This document shows positions 26,545 to 34,560 of a stretch of 64,000 bases of DNA, one piece after another. The translations under genes were made by a program, and so were the position numbers. The stretch is from Marvinbryantia formatexigens (GTDB taxonomy: Bacteria > Bacillota > Clostridia > Oscillospirales > Ruminococcaceae). The notes beneath the pieces are model-generated. The model was given only the letters and a program-made list of their open reading frames with translations, was not told the origin of the DNA and did not search any database. The stretch lies in assembly GCA_021771035.1 (NCBI GenBank), contig JAETPU010000010.1, positions 1-64,000 on the forward strand, read 5' to 3'. Each line of letters starts with the position of its first letter. The stretch's first letter is position 1.

Positions 26545-26627
26545 CCCCAGCGGAATGCCAGACGCCGCTTGACCGGCAAGCGAAACTCCAAGATGTTCAC
26601 ACTCTGTGTGAACATTGTACCATAAAG
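26545..26627 (-). repeat. Dispersed repeat family, divergent copy
   Basis: Minus strand: TATGGTACAAT (extended -10), then a palindrome with arms ATGTTCACAC/GTGTGAACAT, then CTTGGAGTTTCGC as in the other copies. The second half has diverged and lacks the GCCAAACCGCAAAAC block. The right boundary is uncertain. Confidence 0.6.
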
Positions 26628-26712
26628 GCAAGCGCCATCGGCTTGCTACCAGAACGGTAAAAGAAACGCATCTGTAAAAACGGCCAATGCTGTTTTACCA
26701 CTATTTGCGTTT

Positions 26713-26838
26713 ATGATACCATGGGTTTAGAACCAACCGGGATGTTTTGCGGTTTGGCTTTGCCAAACACCGGCCACACCTTCAGGCCGGTGAGCAAAAC
26801 TCCTTAATAATCACGCTTTGCGTGATTATTATACCACA
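26713..26838 (-). repeat. Dispersed repeat family, full copy upstream of the CPBP gene
   Basis: Minus strand order: TGGTATAAT, palindrome AATAATCACGC/GCGTGATTATT, AAGGAG, outer arm GTTTTGC, hairpin CACCGGC/GCCGGTG, hairpin TTTGGC/GCCAAA, outer arm GCAAAAC, CCCGGTT, and finally a second, degenerate extended -10, TGGTATCAT. The nested pairings would give a three-way junction. It lies downstream of pyrE and upstream of the CPBP gene. Confidence 0.8.
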
Positions 26839-26867
26839 AATCCTCCGGGCTGAACGTGAATCATTTG

Positions 26868-26901
26868 TAAAAAGACCCGGAGAACCAGCTGTCCTCCGGG
26901 T
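26868..26901 (-). terminator. Terminator of pyrE
   Basis: Minus strand: ACCCGGAG and CTCCGGGT around an 11-base loop, followed by CTTTTTAC. Confidence 0.75.
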
Positions 26902-26995
26902 TTTCTTACATAATTTGAGATTTTTAAGCGGCGCAGTCCCCGATCGGGCGGCATCCGGGCAGGATCTGTGTCCGACACCAACTTGTGCGCGTTTC

Positions 26996-27661
26996 TCAGT
27001 CCAAAACACAGTACTGAGCCATATAGGCGTCCATTGCAGACAAAATCTCGCCATCGGTTCCCTGTTCCTGGAGATATTCCCGGATATCCGCCACTGTCAC
27101 CAGTGCATGAACCCGGATACCATATTCCTCATTGACCTCCATGATGGCGGTTTTTCCAGGAGTCTGCCCCACCTCGCAGCGATTGACCGAAATGAACATA
27201 TCCGGCACCGACACCTTGGCGCACTGCTCTAAAACAGGCATTGTCTCCCTTACAGCGGTTCCGGCGGTAATCACGTCCTCGATGATGATGATTCTGTCGC
27301 CGTCCTTGGGCTTGTAGCCCACCAGGCTGCCGCCCTCGCCGTGATCCTTTGCCTCCTTGCGGTTAAAGAAATAGGGCTTGTCCATCCCATAGTTGCGGGC
27401 CAGCGCGCCGGCAGCGGAGGTTACCAGCGGAATGCCCTTGTAGGCCGGGCCGAACATGGCGTCGAAATCCTCTCCCACGGTCTCCTTCACCAGCTGCGCG
27501 TAAAACTCACCCAGCCGGGAGATCTGGGCCCCGGTCTTATAGTTTCCCGTGTTGACAAAATACGGCGTCTGCCGCCCGCTCTTGGTGACAAAGCTCCCAA
27601 AGCGCAGCACGTCCGCCGACATCATAAATTCAATAAATTCCCGTTTTGCTTGGCTCAGCAT
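26996..27661 (-). CDS. pyrE: Orotate phosphoribosyltransferase
   Basis: 221 residues. The PRPP-binding motif is in IIIIEDVITAGTAVRE, and the catalytic loop region KEAKDHGEGGSLVG carries the Lys/His residues of the family. It joins orotate and PRPP to form orotidine 5'-phosphate in pyrimidine synthesis. The start is ATG 27661 (MLSQAKREFIEF), preceded by GGGGGA. It stands alone, with no pyr operon around it. A repeat copy with an extended -10, TGGTATACT, forms its upstream region, so the repeat probably supplies or controls its promoter. Confidence 0.96.
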   Translation of the reverse strand: MLSQAKREFIEFMMSADVLRFGSFVTKSGRQTPYFVNTGNYKTGAQISRLGEFYAQLVKETVGEDFDAMFGPAYKGIPLVTSAAGALARNYGMDKPYFFNRKEAKDHGEGGSLVGYKPKDGDRIIIIEDVITAGTAVRETMPVLEQCAKVSVPDMFISVNRCEVGQTPGKTAIMEVNEEYGIRVHALVTVADIREYLQEQGTDGEILSAMDAYMAQYCVLD

Positions 27662-27755
27662 GACAAAAATTCCCCCTGTCCATTCTCATCAGGCTGTCCC
27701 GGAAACCCAGGAGCGGTGTGACTCCAGCGGCTTGTCCCGGACTAACCCGTTTTTT

Positions 27756-27764
27756 AGTATACCA
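27756..27764 (-). promoter_or_regulatory. Extended -10 promoter element of pyrE
   Basis: Minus strand TGGTATACT, about 95 bases before the pyrE ATG. No -35 match. It is the downstream edge of a dispersed repeat copy. Confidence 0.55.
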
Positions 27765-27882
27765 TAAAGCCTGAATCAACCGGGATGTTTTGCGGTTTGG
27801 CAAAGACCAAACACCGGCCACACCTTCATGCCGGTGAGCAAAACTCCTTAATGTTCGCAGTCTCTGCGAACATTATAGCATA
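27762..27882 (-). repeat. Dispersed repeat family, full copy upstream of pyrE
   Basis: Minus strand order: TGCTATAAT, palindrome TGTTCGCAG/CTGCGAACA, TTAAGGAG, outer arm GTTTTGC, CACCGGC/GCCGGTG, TTTGGTC/GCCAAA, outer arm GCAAAAC, CCCGGTTGATTCAGGC, then the pyrE extended -10. The palindrome sequence differs from that of the other copies but remains self-complementary. Confidence 0.85.
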
Positions 27883-27885
27883 AAT

Positions 27886-28238
27886 ACGTCCCAGGAAAAA
27901 CTCCCAAAGGCCTCTTAACGCGAAAAAACAGAATCCGGCTCCGGATTTCAGCCGGAATTATCCAGAAAAAGTACGATACGCCAAGGAAGAAACATCGAAC
28001 TTTGCTGATGGCTCTTAGGCAGTTCACAATCCGCGCAAAGAAGGCTGAATCTGCAGGTTAAGAATGAGCGAAGCGCATTATTTCAATTGACTCTGTGCAT
28101 CCCCGCGGGCACCTCCCGGCATTGAGTGGGTTGGGTGGATAATTGGGCGATAATCTTTCTGGGTAGTAAAACTACTGTTATTGTTTACCATAAGAATCGT
28201 GGATTCCCTAAATCTAAATGGAAAAGTAGGATAGTTTT
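27886..28238 (+). other. Gene-free interval
   Basis: Rather AT-rich for this window. A 145-codon minus-strand frame crosses it and the start of the hairpin tract, but it runs through hairpins and direct repeats and shows no family resemblance. No promoter or RNA gene was identified with confidence. Confidence 0.4.
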
Positions 28239-28265
28239 CACCCATGTACATTGTCATCCAATTCC
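28239..28265 (+). repeat. 27-bp direct repeat, left copy
   Basis: Begins CACCCATGTACATTG and ends CATCCAATTCC. An identical 27-mer occurs at 28957-28983, and both are followed by similar CCCCAAGCCC/CCCACAAGCCC text. They bracket most of the hairpin tract. Confidence 0.85.
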
Positions 28266-28956
28266 TTCCCCAAGCCCCGCCGGGCGGCGGTACTTTCTGG
28301 TTACAGAAAGTACCCAAAGATAAAAAAGGAGGGAAGGGGTTCGGGGCGCGCTGAGTGATGTCTTTGCCTAAGCTCAACAGCGCCCCTATGAGTTTTGAAC
28401 TGAGTTCAAAACTCCGTAGATGTTCTCCTTTTGACCACCCAACCCGCAAACGACAGAGGATGCCACAGGCCTTGTAAAAAACCAGGGGAGTTTTGGACTT
28501 GTTCCAAAACTCCAAAGGGACGCTGAGGGACTACGACATAAACTAAACTACGAGCGTCCCGGTGCCCCCTCCTTTGATGAACCCCCGGGTTACTAGTAAT
28601 TTAATAGACGGAACTTGAATCAACTACGGAAGTTTTGGGCTTGTCCCGAAACTTCACGGAGGTGCTGTACAACTAAGCATCGAATATACTGAGAGCACCT
28701 CCGAGTGTCCCGGTTGCATCAGCGGCATTAGAAAGTGAGGAGAGTTTACGGGTCCTTACTTTCTACTAGCCTTCACTAATTAAGTGCAAAAAACTTCCCC
28801 AAAGGGGGAGATACCCAAGAGGGGGAACGCCTCTTGGGCAGGTCTTTCCCCCATTTCTGACTGCGCAGAAATGGGGTGCCCCGCGGCATGAGCGGGCAGG
28901 GAGAGAAAAACTAAAAAGTGTAGTTCTTCTTTATTTCATACAAAACAGGGTAATTG

Positions 28957-28983
28957 CACCCATGTACATTGTCATCCAATTCC
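28957..28983 (+). repeat. 27-bp direct repeat, right copy
   Basis: Identical to 28239-28265 and 718 bp away in the same orientation. No transposase gene lies between them. Confidence 0.85.
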
Positions 28984-29152
28984 ACCCACAAGCCCTGCCG
29001 CCGGGATGCGGGTAGTTCATTCTTGGCCCTAATAGTACGGCATCCCTTATGAGAATTGAAACAAGTTTCAATTCTCCGTGGTTGGAACAACGGACAGGGG
29101 ACTAAGACCAGAATCAAACTGCGGGCCCCCGTGCCTGCGTCAAGCCTGGACG

Positions 29153-29187
29153 CAAAAAGCCCCCGCCCGGGGAACCAGGCGGGGGCT
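29153..29187 (-). terminator. Terminator of the hydrogenase operon
   Basis: Minus strand: AGCCCCCGCC and GGGCGGGGGCT around TGGTTCCCC, followed by TTTTGCG. It lies about 90 bases after the hydA stop. Confidence 0.85.
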
Positions 29188-29273
29188 CTTAATATTCTCA
29201 GGACAGGCCGCCGAACAGGAGCACAGCTTTGCTGTTCTTCGGTGCGGCAAACCCCAGGAGAGAATTCATCCAG

Positions 29274-31022
29274 CTAGATGGAGTATTTTCCACGGGCCAC
29301 ATAGTGGGTATGCAGAACCTCATGGGCCTTGTGCGAGCCGGGCTCGCCGAAGTACTCGGCATAGATCTCCTTGAGCACCGGGTTTTCATGGGACTTTCTA
29401 ACCGGCTTATTGGTATCGTTCTGGTACAGTGCCTTAGCGCGCAGTGCTTTCAGATCCACAAAATTGCGCACGCTGGCAGGCTGCTGAGGCTGACCGCCGC
29501 CGTTGACACAGCCGCCGGGGCAGGCCATGAACTCGATAAAGTGGAAGGTCTCCTCGCCGGAACGCACCATTTCCAGAACCTTTCTGGCATTGGAGAGCCC
29601 AGAGGCCACCGCCACCTTGACTTCCATTCCAGCCACATTGTAGGTGGCCTTCTTGATGCCGTCGGTTCCGCGGACATCCTCGAACTCAACCTTCTGGAGT
29701 TCCTCACCGGTGAGGGTCTCCACAGCGGTTCTCAGAGCCGCCTCCATCACGCCGCCGGTGGCGCCGAAGATGACGGACGCTCCCGTTGAGGTGCCCAGCG
29801 GGGAATCGAATTCCTCATCCGGCAGGTCGGTGAAGCGCAGGCCGGCACGGTTGATCATCCGGGAAAGCTCCCGGGTGGTGATGGCAATATCCACATCCGG
29901 AACACCGGCAGCGGCCTGATCGTCCCGTCCGATTTCGAATTTCTTCGCGGTACAGGGCATTACAGCTACAACCACAATGTCCTTGGGATCCAGGTTGTTC
30001 TTCTCGGCATACCAGGTTTTGGCCAGGGCGCCGAACATCTGCTGGGGAGATTTACAGGTGGACAGGTTGGGCAGGAATTCCGGGAAATAGTGCTCGCAGT
30101 ATTTCACCCAGCCGGGGGAGCAGGAGGTGATCATCGGCAGCACACCGCCGTTTTTCACGCGCTCCACAAACTCGTTGGCCTCCTCCATAATGGTGAAGTC
30201 CGCGGCAAAATCGGTATCAAATACGCCGTCCACACCCAAGCGGCGGATTGCAGCGACCATCTTGCCCTCAACATCAGTGCCAACCGGCATCCCAAAGGCC
30301 TCGCCCAGGGTGACGCGCACAGAGGGGGCAGTCTGAACCAGCACGTGCTTTGTGGGATCGTTGATGGCGGCCCACACCTCTTCGGTGTTATCCTTTTCGG
30401 CCAGGGCGCCGGTGGGACATACGGTGATGCACTGTCCGCAGGAGACACAGGCAACCTGGTTGAGATCCAGATCAAAGGCGCAGCCAATATGGGTATTAAA
30501 TCCACGCTCATTGGGGCCGATGACGCCTACATCCTGGTTGGCGCGGCAGGCAGCCACACAGCGGCGGCACAGCACACACTTGGAATTGTCGCGGATCATA
30601 TGGGCGGCAGTGGCATCGATGGCGGAGGTAATGTTGGTGCCCATGAAACGGTTCTCATCCTCAACACCGTAGTCGATACACAGCTTCTGCAATTCACAGG
30701 TGCCGTTGCGGATACAGGACAGGCACTTTTTGTTATGGGTGGACAGGATGAGCTCCAGGGTTGTCTTTCTGGACTCACGGACCTTGGGAGTGTTGGTAAA
30801 GACCTCCATCCCCTCGTTGACCGGGTACACGCAGGAGGCAACCAGGCTTCTGGCGCCCTTGACTTCCACCATACAGATCCGGCAGGCGCCGATCTCGTTA
30901 ATCTCCTTGAGATAACAAAGGGTGGGGATTTCGATCCCGGCCTCCCGTGCCGCCTTCAGGATGGTGTAGTCCTTGGGGACGGTAAGCGGGATATTATTAA
31001 TTTTAATATGGACCATATCCAT
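29274..31022 (-). CDS. hydA: NADH-dependent [FeFe] hydrogenase catalytic subunit
   Basis: 582 residues. The N-terminal [2Fe-2S] domain has C36, C47, C50 and C64. Next come the His/Cys-ligated cluster (H96, C100, C103, C109) and a two-[4Fe-4S] domain (C149-C159 and C192-C202). The H-cluster domain carries L1 TSCSPGW, L2 MPCTAKKFE and L3 EFMACPGGCVNGGGQP, then the small-subunit domain SHENPVLKEIYAEYFGEPGS. L1 has Ser where CpI-type enzymes have the second Cys. It reduces protons, or oxidises H2, in the cytoplasm with electrons from ferredoxin and NADH via HydB and HydC. Last gene of its operon. The maturases HydE, HydF and HydG are not in the window. Confidence 0.97.
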   Translation of the reverse strand: MDMVHIKINNIPLTVPKDYTILKAAREAGIEIPTLCYLKEINEIGACRICMVEVKGARSLVASCVYPVNEGMEVFTNTPKVRESRKTTLELILSTHNKKCLSCIRNGTCELQKLCIDYGVEDENRFMGTNITSAIDATAAHMIRDNSKCVLCRRCVAACRANQDVGVIGPNERGFNTHIGCAFDLDLNQVACVSCGQCITVCPTGALAEKDNTEEVWAAINDPTKHVLVQTAPSVRVTLGEAFGMPVGTDVEGKMVAAIRRLGVDGVFDTDFAADFTIMEEANEFVERVKNGGVLPMITSCSPGWVKYCEHYFPEFLPNLSTCKSPQQMFGALAKTWYAEKNNLDPKDIVVVAVMPCTAKKFEIGRDDQAAAGVPDVDIAITTRELSRMINRAGLRFTDLPDEEFDSPLGTSTGASVIFGATGGVMEAALRTAVETLTGEELQKVEFEDVRGTDGIKKATYNVAGMEVKVAVASGLSNARKVLEMVRSGEETFHFIEFMACPGGCVNGGGQPQQPASVRNFVDLKALRAKALYQNDTNKPVRKSHENPVLKEIYAEYFGEPGSHKAHEVLHTHYVARGKYSI

Positions 31023-31040
31023 GATACTGTTCTCCCTTCC

Positions 31041-32828
31041 TTACTTCTTGCTGATGGCGCCGAAGCGGCATTTTTCCATACAGGCGCCGCACTTGATACA
31101 CTTAGCCGGGTCGATGACGTGGGCATTCTTGACCTGGCCGGAAATTGCTCCAGCCGGGCACACTCTGGCGCACAGGGTACAGCCCTTGCACTTAGCGGCA
31201 TCGATCTGGTAGCTGAGCAGGGCCTTGCAGACGCCCGCCGGACATTTCTTATCCTTGATATGTGCAACATATTCATCTCTGAAGTAACGAAGTGTGGACA
31301 ATACCGGGTTTGGAGCGGTCTGTCCCAGGCCACAGAGGGAATTTTCCTTGATGTAGTAGCAGAGCTCCTCCATCTTGTCCAGGTCCTCCATGGTTCCCTT
31401 GCCCTTGGTGATCTTATCCAGCATCTCATACAGGCGCTTGGTTCCAATCCGGCAGGGCGTACATTTACCGCAGCTCTCATCCACGGTGAACTCCAGGAAG
31501 AACTTGGCGATATCCACCATACAGGTGTCCTCGTCCATGACAATCAGTCCGCCGGAGCCCATCATGGAGCCGATGGCAATCAGGTTGTCATAGTCGATGG
31601 GGATATCCAGATGCTCAGCCGGGATACAGCCGCCGGAGGGTCCGCCGGTCTGTGCGGCCTTAAACTTTTTGCCGTTGGGGATGCCGCCGCCGATTTCCTC
31701 GACGATTTCCCGCAGGGTGGTACCCATGGGAACCTCCACCAGGCCGGTGTTGTGAATCTTGCCGCCCAGCGCAAAGACCTTGGTTCCCTTGGATTTTTCC
31801 GTACCCATGGAGGCAAACCAATCGGCGCCGTTTAAGATAATCTGGGGGATGTTGGCATAGGTTTCCACGTTGTTGAGAACCGTGGGACGCCCGAACAGGC
31901 CCTTGACAGCCGGGAAGGGCGGACGGACTCTGGGCTCGCCGCGATGGCCCTCGATAGAGGTCATCAGAGCGGTCTCCTCGCCGCACACAAAGGCGCCGGC
32001 GCCCAGGCGGAGATCCAAATCAAAGTTAAAGCCGGTACCCAGGATATTCTTGCCCAGCAGCCCCTCGGCACGGGCCTGATCGATGGCGATCTGCAGGCGT
32101 TTCACCGCAATGGGATACTCCGCACGGACATAGATGTAGCCCTGGTCAGCCCCGATGGCATAGCCGGCGATGGCCATAGCCTCGATAACCACATGGGGAT
32201 CGCCTTCCAGAACAGAACGGTCCATAAACGCGCCGGGGTCGCCCTCGTCCGCGTTGCAGGCCACATACTTCTGTCCCTCGGGCTGGTTTTTCGCAAAAGT
32301 CCATTTCATACCGGTGGAGAAGCCTCCGCCGCCTCTTCCGCGTAGGCCGGAGTCCTTGATGCACTGGATGACGTCGTCCGGGGTCATCTCGGAGAGCACC
32401 TTTCCCAGGGCCTGATAGCCGTCCCGGGCGATGTACTCATTCAGATCCTCGGGGTTGATAACGCCGCAGTTGCGCAGGGCAATTCTCTTCTGCTTGGCAT
32501 AGAAGGGGGTATGGTTGAGCGAGGTGACTTCATCCGCCTTTACCGTCTCGGAATACAGAAGGCGTTTGACAATACGGCCCTTGAGCAGGTGCTCATGGAC
32601 AATTTCCGGAACGTCCTCGGGTTTTACCATGGAGTAAAACGCGCCTTCCGGATATACAATCATAATCGGTCCCAGTGCGCAGAGTCCGAAGCATCCGGTT
32701 TTTACAACCTTGACCTCTTCTGCCAGACCGCAGGTTTCAATTTCCTTCTCCAGCACCTCGACAATCTGGGCGCTGCCGCTGGAAGTACAGCCGGTACCTC
32801 CGCAGACCAGTACGTGAGCACGATACAT
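31041..32828 (-). CDS. hydB: NADH-dependent [FeFe] hydrogenase NuoF-like subunit
   Basis: 595 residues. An N-terminal thioredoxin-like [2Fe-2S] domain ([11 protein letters not shown]) precedes the NuoF core with FMN/NADH-binding [16 protein letters not shown] and a [4Fe-4S] site ([16 protein letters not shown]). The C-terminus adds a two-cluster ferredoxin domain ([12 protein letters not shown] and [11 protein letters not shown]). This layout matches HydB/HndC of bifurcating hydrogenases. It exchanges electrons with NAD(H) through flavin and passes them to HydA. Eighteen bases separate it from hydA. Confidence 0.97.
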   Translation of the reverse strand: MYRAHVLVCGGTGCTSSGSAQIVEVLEKEIETCGLAEEVKVVKTGCFGLCALGPIMIVYPEGAFYSMVKPEDVPEIVHEHLLKGRIVKRLLYSETVKADEVTSLNHTPFYAKQKRIALRNCGVINPEDLNEYIARDGYQALGKVLSEMTPDDVIQCIKDSGLRGRGGGGFSTGMKWTFAKNQPEGQKYVACNADEGDPGAFMDRSVLEGDPHVVIEAMAIAGYAIGADQGYIYVRAEYPIAVKRLQIAIDQARAEGLLGKNILGTGFNFDLDLRLGAGAFVCGEETALMTSIEGHRGEPRVRPPFPAVKGLFGRPTVLNNVETYANIPQIILNGADWFASMGTEKSKGTKVFALGGKIHNTGLVEVPMGTTLREIVEEIGGGIPNGKKFKAAQTGGPSGGCIPAEHLDIPIDYDNLIAIGSMMGSGGLIVMDEDTCMVDIAKFFLEFTVDESCGKCTPCRIGTKRLYEMLDKITKGKGTMEDLDKMEELCYYIKENSLCGLGQTAPNPVLSTLRYFRDEYVAHIKDKKCPAGVCKALLSYQIDAAKCKGCTLCARVCPAGAISGQVKNAHVIDPAKCIKCGACMEKCRFGAISKK

Positions 32829-32842
32829 GGTTTGATTCCTCC

Positions 32843-33214
32843 CTATTTAATGTTGGCGCCAATGGTGTACTCGGAGACAATGTTTCCGTTGACCAGGTGA
32901 TCGGAGACAACGCGCATCGCCTTTTCCGGAGTCATCTTCACATAGGTGACCTTCTCCTGTCCCGGCACCATCACTTCCACAATCGGCTCATACTGGCACA
33001 GTCCGATGCAGCCAGTCTGCGTGATGGCCACATTGGAAAGATTTCTCTTGGCCACTTCCTCGGTCAGGGTGCTGAGTACGGGTCTGGCGCCGGCGGCGAT
33101 TCCGCAGGTTGCCATTCCCACCACAACACGGGTGTTGGTACTGTCATCGGCACGGATGCCGATATTGGATTTCATCTTATCGCGAAGAGCCTGAAGCTCA
33201 GCCAAACTTTTCAT
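32843..33214 (-). CDS. [2Fe-2S] thioredoxin-like hydrogenase subunit (HndB-like)
   Basis: 123 residues from ATG 33214 ([21 protein letters not shown]), preceded by GGAAGGAG. The frame is open to 33295 without support. The four Cys expected for a thioredoxin-like [2Fe-2S] cluster include MATCGIAAG and TGCIGLC. The same fold occurs at the N-terminus of HydB. Length and order match HndB of the four-gene NADP/NAD-reducing hydrogenase operons. It lies 14 bases before hydB and would serve as an extra electron relay. Confidence 0.9.
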   Translation of the reverse strand: MKSLAELQALRDKMKSNIGIRADDSTNTRVVVGMATCGIAAGARPVLSTLTEEVAKRNLSNVAITQTGCIGLCQYEPIVEVMVPGQEKVTYVKMTPEKAMRVVSDHLVNGNIVSEYTIGANIK

Positions 33215-33359
33215 TGAGTACTGCTCCTTCCTTTCTGGGAATTGTGCCGGCCCGGCGGCGCCGGATGGCGGGCACAACTGAGGACCTGATTGCATCGATT
33301 TCGGTTTTCGTCCTTCCTTTTGACGGCCGGCGGACTGTCCGGGACAGCCCCGGCTTGTC

Positions 33360-33914
33360 TCAGCCCGGAGCGCCCGTTAAAAGCTCCTGGGTATTCTGCC
33401 GGATCATTTCCTTTAAAAAGGTAATGACCTGGGGGGAACTCAGGGGAATCCCCTGCAGAATCTGGCGGAACTCCCGGGTGTCCGCTGTGAAGGACCCGCC
33501 GTTGTAGGTGTAGGTGTACACAAAGTCTAAATCCGGATTGCATCCGGACAGGCAGCTGACGGTCTCGGCCATATCCCCAAGGGGCATACGGTCAATGTGG
33601 GAATTGACGAAGGTTCCCCGCACCAGCGTTCCCTCGCCCGGGGCCGAACGGATGGAAAACTCGCCGTTTGCCATCTGGGCCGCCATCTTGAAAAAAGGGA
33701 CGCCCAGCCCCACCTTGCGGGTCGTGCGGGTGGTGTAGAAGGGATCCACCACATGGGCCACCTGCTCAGGGGTCATGCCGCAGCCGTTATCCTCAATCTC
33801 GATGGACATAAAATCCCGCCGGGTGTCCTGCTCAACCCGGATTTGGATGAGCGTGGCGCCTGCCCGCACAGAATTTTGCGCAATATCCAGGATATTTAAG
33901 GAAAGCTCCTGCAT
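33360..33914 (-). CDS. Stand-alone HATPase_c protein in the hydrogenase operon
   Basis: 184 residues with a GHKL ATPase core: N-box LDIAQNSVRAGA, G1 box DNGCGM, G2 box GLGVPFF and a G3-like APGEGTLVRGTF. There is no dimerisation histidine, membrane segment or sensor domain, so it is not a standard histidine kinase. Its C-terminal 60 residues (VYTYTYNGGSFTADTREFRQIL) are typical of the version found beside HndA genes in Clostridia. It may act as an anti-sigma-like kinase or a partner switch that reports hydrogenase state, which is an inference. It starts four bases after the hydC stop. Confidence 0.85.
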   Translation of the reverse strand: MQELSLNILDIAQNSVRAGATLIQIRVEQDTRRDFMSIEIEDNGCGMTPEQVAHVVDPFYTTRTTRKVGLGVPFFKMAAQMANGEFSIRSAPGEGTLVRGTFVNSHIDRMPLGDMAETVSCLSGCNPDLDFVYTYTYNGGSFTADTREFRQILQGIPLSSPQVITFLKEMIRQNTQELLTGAPG

Positions 33915-33918
33915 GGCC

Positions 33919-34413
33919 TTAGTTATATTTGGCCAGGATGGTGGGGATATCGTCCGGCACCAGACGGCCGTAGACCTCGTCGTTGATGGTCATAACCGGG
34001 GCAAGCCCGCAGGCGCCGATACAGCGGCAGGCCTCCAGGGAGAACTTGCCGTCCGGCGTACATTCGCCGCCCTGAATTCCCAGAGCTGTGCACAGGCGGC
34101 TGAATACGTCGCCAGAGCCCTTGACATAGCAGGCGGTTCCCAGACATACGGAAATCTTGTACTGGCCCTTGGGGTTTAAGGAGAACTGAGAATAGAACGT
34201 GGAGACGCCGTAAACCTCCTCCAGCGGGATATTCAGGCCGTCCGCGATCATCTTCTGCACCTCAATGGGAAGATAACCGTAGATTTCCTGCGCACCCTGC
34301 AGGATGGGCATTAACGCGCCTTTTTGTTCCTTCAGCCGCTCGATGAGTTCCTGGAGCTTGGCCTCCTGCTCCGGCGTTCCGGAGAACGGAACCGATGATA
34401 TTTTATTCGCCAT
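33919..34413 (-). CDS. hydC: NADH-dependent [FeFe] hydrogenase NuoE-like subunit
   Basis: 164 residues from the ATG at 34413, preceded by AGGAGG. The frame is open further upstream, but the promoter and Rex site lie there. It is the NuoE-type thioredoxin fold: an N-terminal helical bundle (LQGAQEIYGYLP, EVYGVSTFYSQF), then the [2Fe-2S] ligands in VCLGTACYVKG and CRCIGACGLAP. It is the first gene of the operon hydC-ATPase-hndB-hydB-hydA, and its cluster shuttles electrons near the flavin of HydB. Confidence 0.95.
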   Translation of the reverse strand: MANKISSVPFSGTPEQEAKLQELIERLKEQKGALMPILQGAQEIYGYLPIEVQKMIADGLNIPLEEVYGVSTFYSQFSLNPKGQYKISVCLGTACYVKGSGDVFSRLCTALGIQGGECTPDGKFSLEACRCIGACGLAPVMTINDEVYGRLVPDDIPTILAKYN

Positions 34414-34508
34414 CGTGAAGTACCTCCTGTAAGTTTGCTTGTAATTTTGATGACCCGTTTCTTCGGCTGCCGCCCAGTGCCAAAAAGTTCCGAAGAGCCC
34501 ATGAAAAA

Positions 34509-34526
34509 TAGTTATTTTTTTAACAA
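34509..34526 (-). promoter_or_regulatory. Rex operator in the hydrogenase leader
   Basis: Minus strand TTGTTAAAAAAATAACTA. The Rex consensus is TTGTTAA-N4-TTAACAA; the left half matches at all seven positions and the right half at five. It sits downstream of the -10, so bound Rex would block transcript start or elongation. NADH releases Rex, which suits an NADH-consuming hydrogenase. Confidence 0.7.
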
Positions 34527-34551
34527 CCGGCAACAGATCCGATTCTCTAGA

Positions 34552-34560
34552 ATTATAGCA
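34552..34560 (-). promoter_or_regulatory. Extended -10 promoter of the hydrogenase operon
   Basis: Minus strand TGCTATAAT with no convincing -35 at 17 bp. The predicted start leaves a leader of about 130 bases containing the Rex site. Confidence 0.6.

Larger units (their letters stand above)
28239..29076. other. Hairpin-rich tract, candidate large structured RNA or composite palindromic repeat
   Basis: A tract of about 840 bases holding at least a dozen separate perfect or near-perfect inverted repeats. Examples are GTACTTTCTG/CAGAAAGTAC (28290-28313), GAGTTTTGAACT/AGTTCAAAACTC (28390-28414), GGAGTTTTGGA/TCCAAAACTCC (28487-28513), GAAGTTTTGGG/CCCGAAACTTC (28629-28655), CCCAAGAGG/CCTCTTGGG (28814-28838), CCCCATTTCTG/CAGAAATGGGG (28849-28876) and GAGAATTGAAAC/GTTTCAATTCTC (29051-29076). 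The arms differ in sequence but stay complementary, which is expected if structure is selected. Strand is unresolved because no strong promoter was found on either side. Confidence 0.6.

Noticed and set aside
26367..26615. 82-codon minus-strand frame beginning MFTQSVNILEF
   Set aside because: It starts inside a dispersed repeat copy and runs into unrelated sequence. Treated as part of the repeat rather than a gene.
28078..28515. 145-codon minus-strand frame in the hairpin tract
   Set aside because: It crosses several perfect hairpins and the 27-bp direct repeat. The same repeat is read in a different frame at 28.96 kb, which argues against protein selection.
28239..28983. Insertion sequence bounded by 27-bp repeats
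   Set aside because: The repeats are direct, not inverted, and no transposase frame lies between them.
28239..29076. CRISPR array
   Set aside because: Hairpins and repeats are present, but there is no regular repeat-spacer period and no cas gene in the window.
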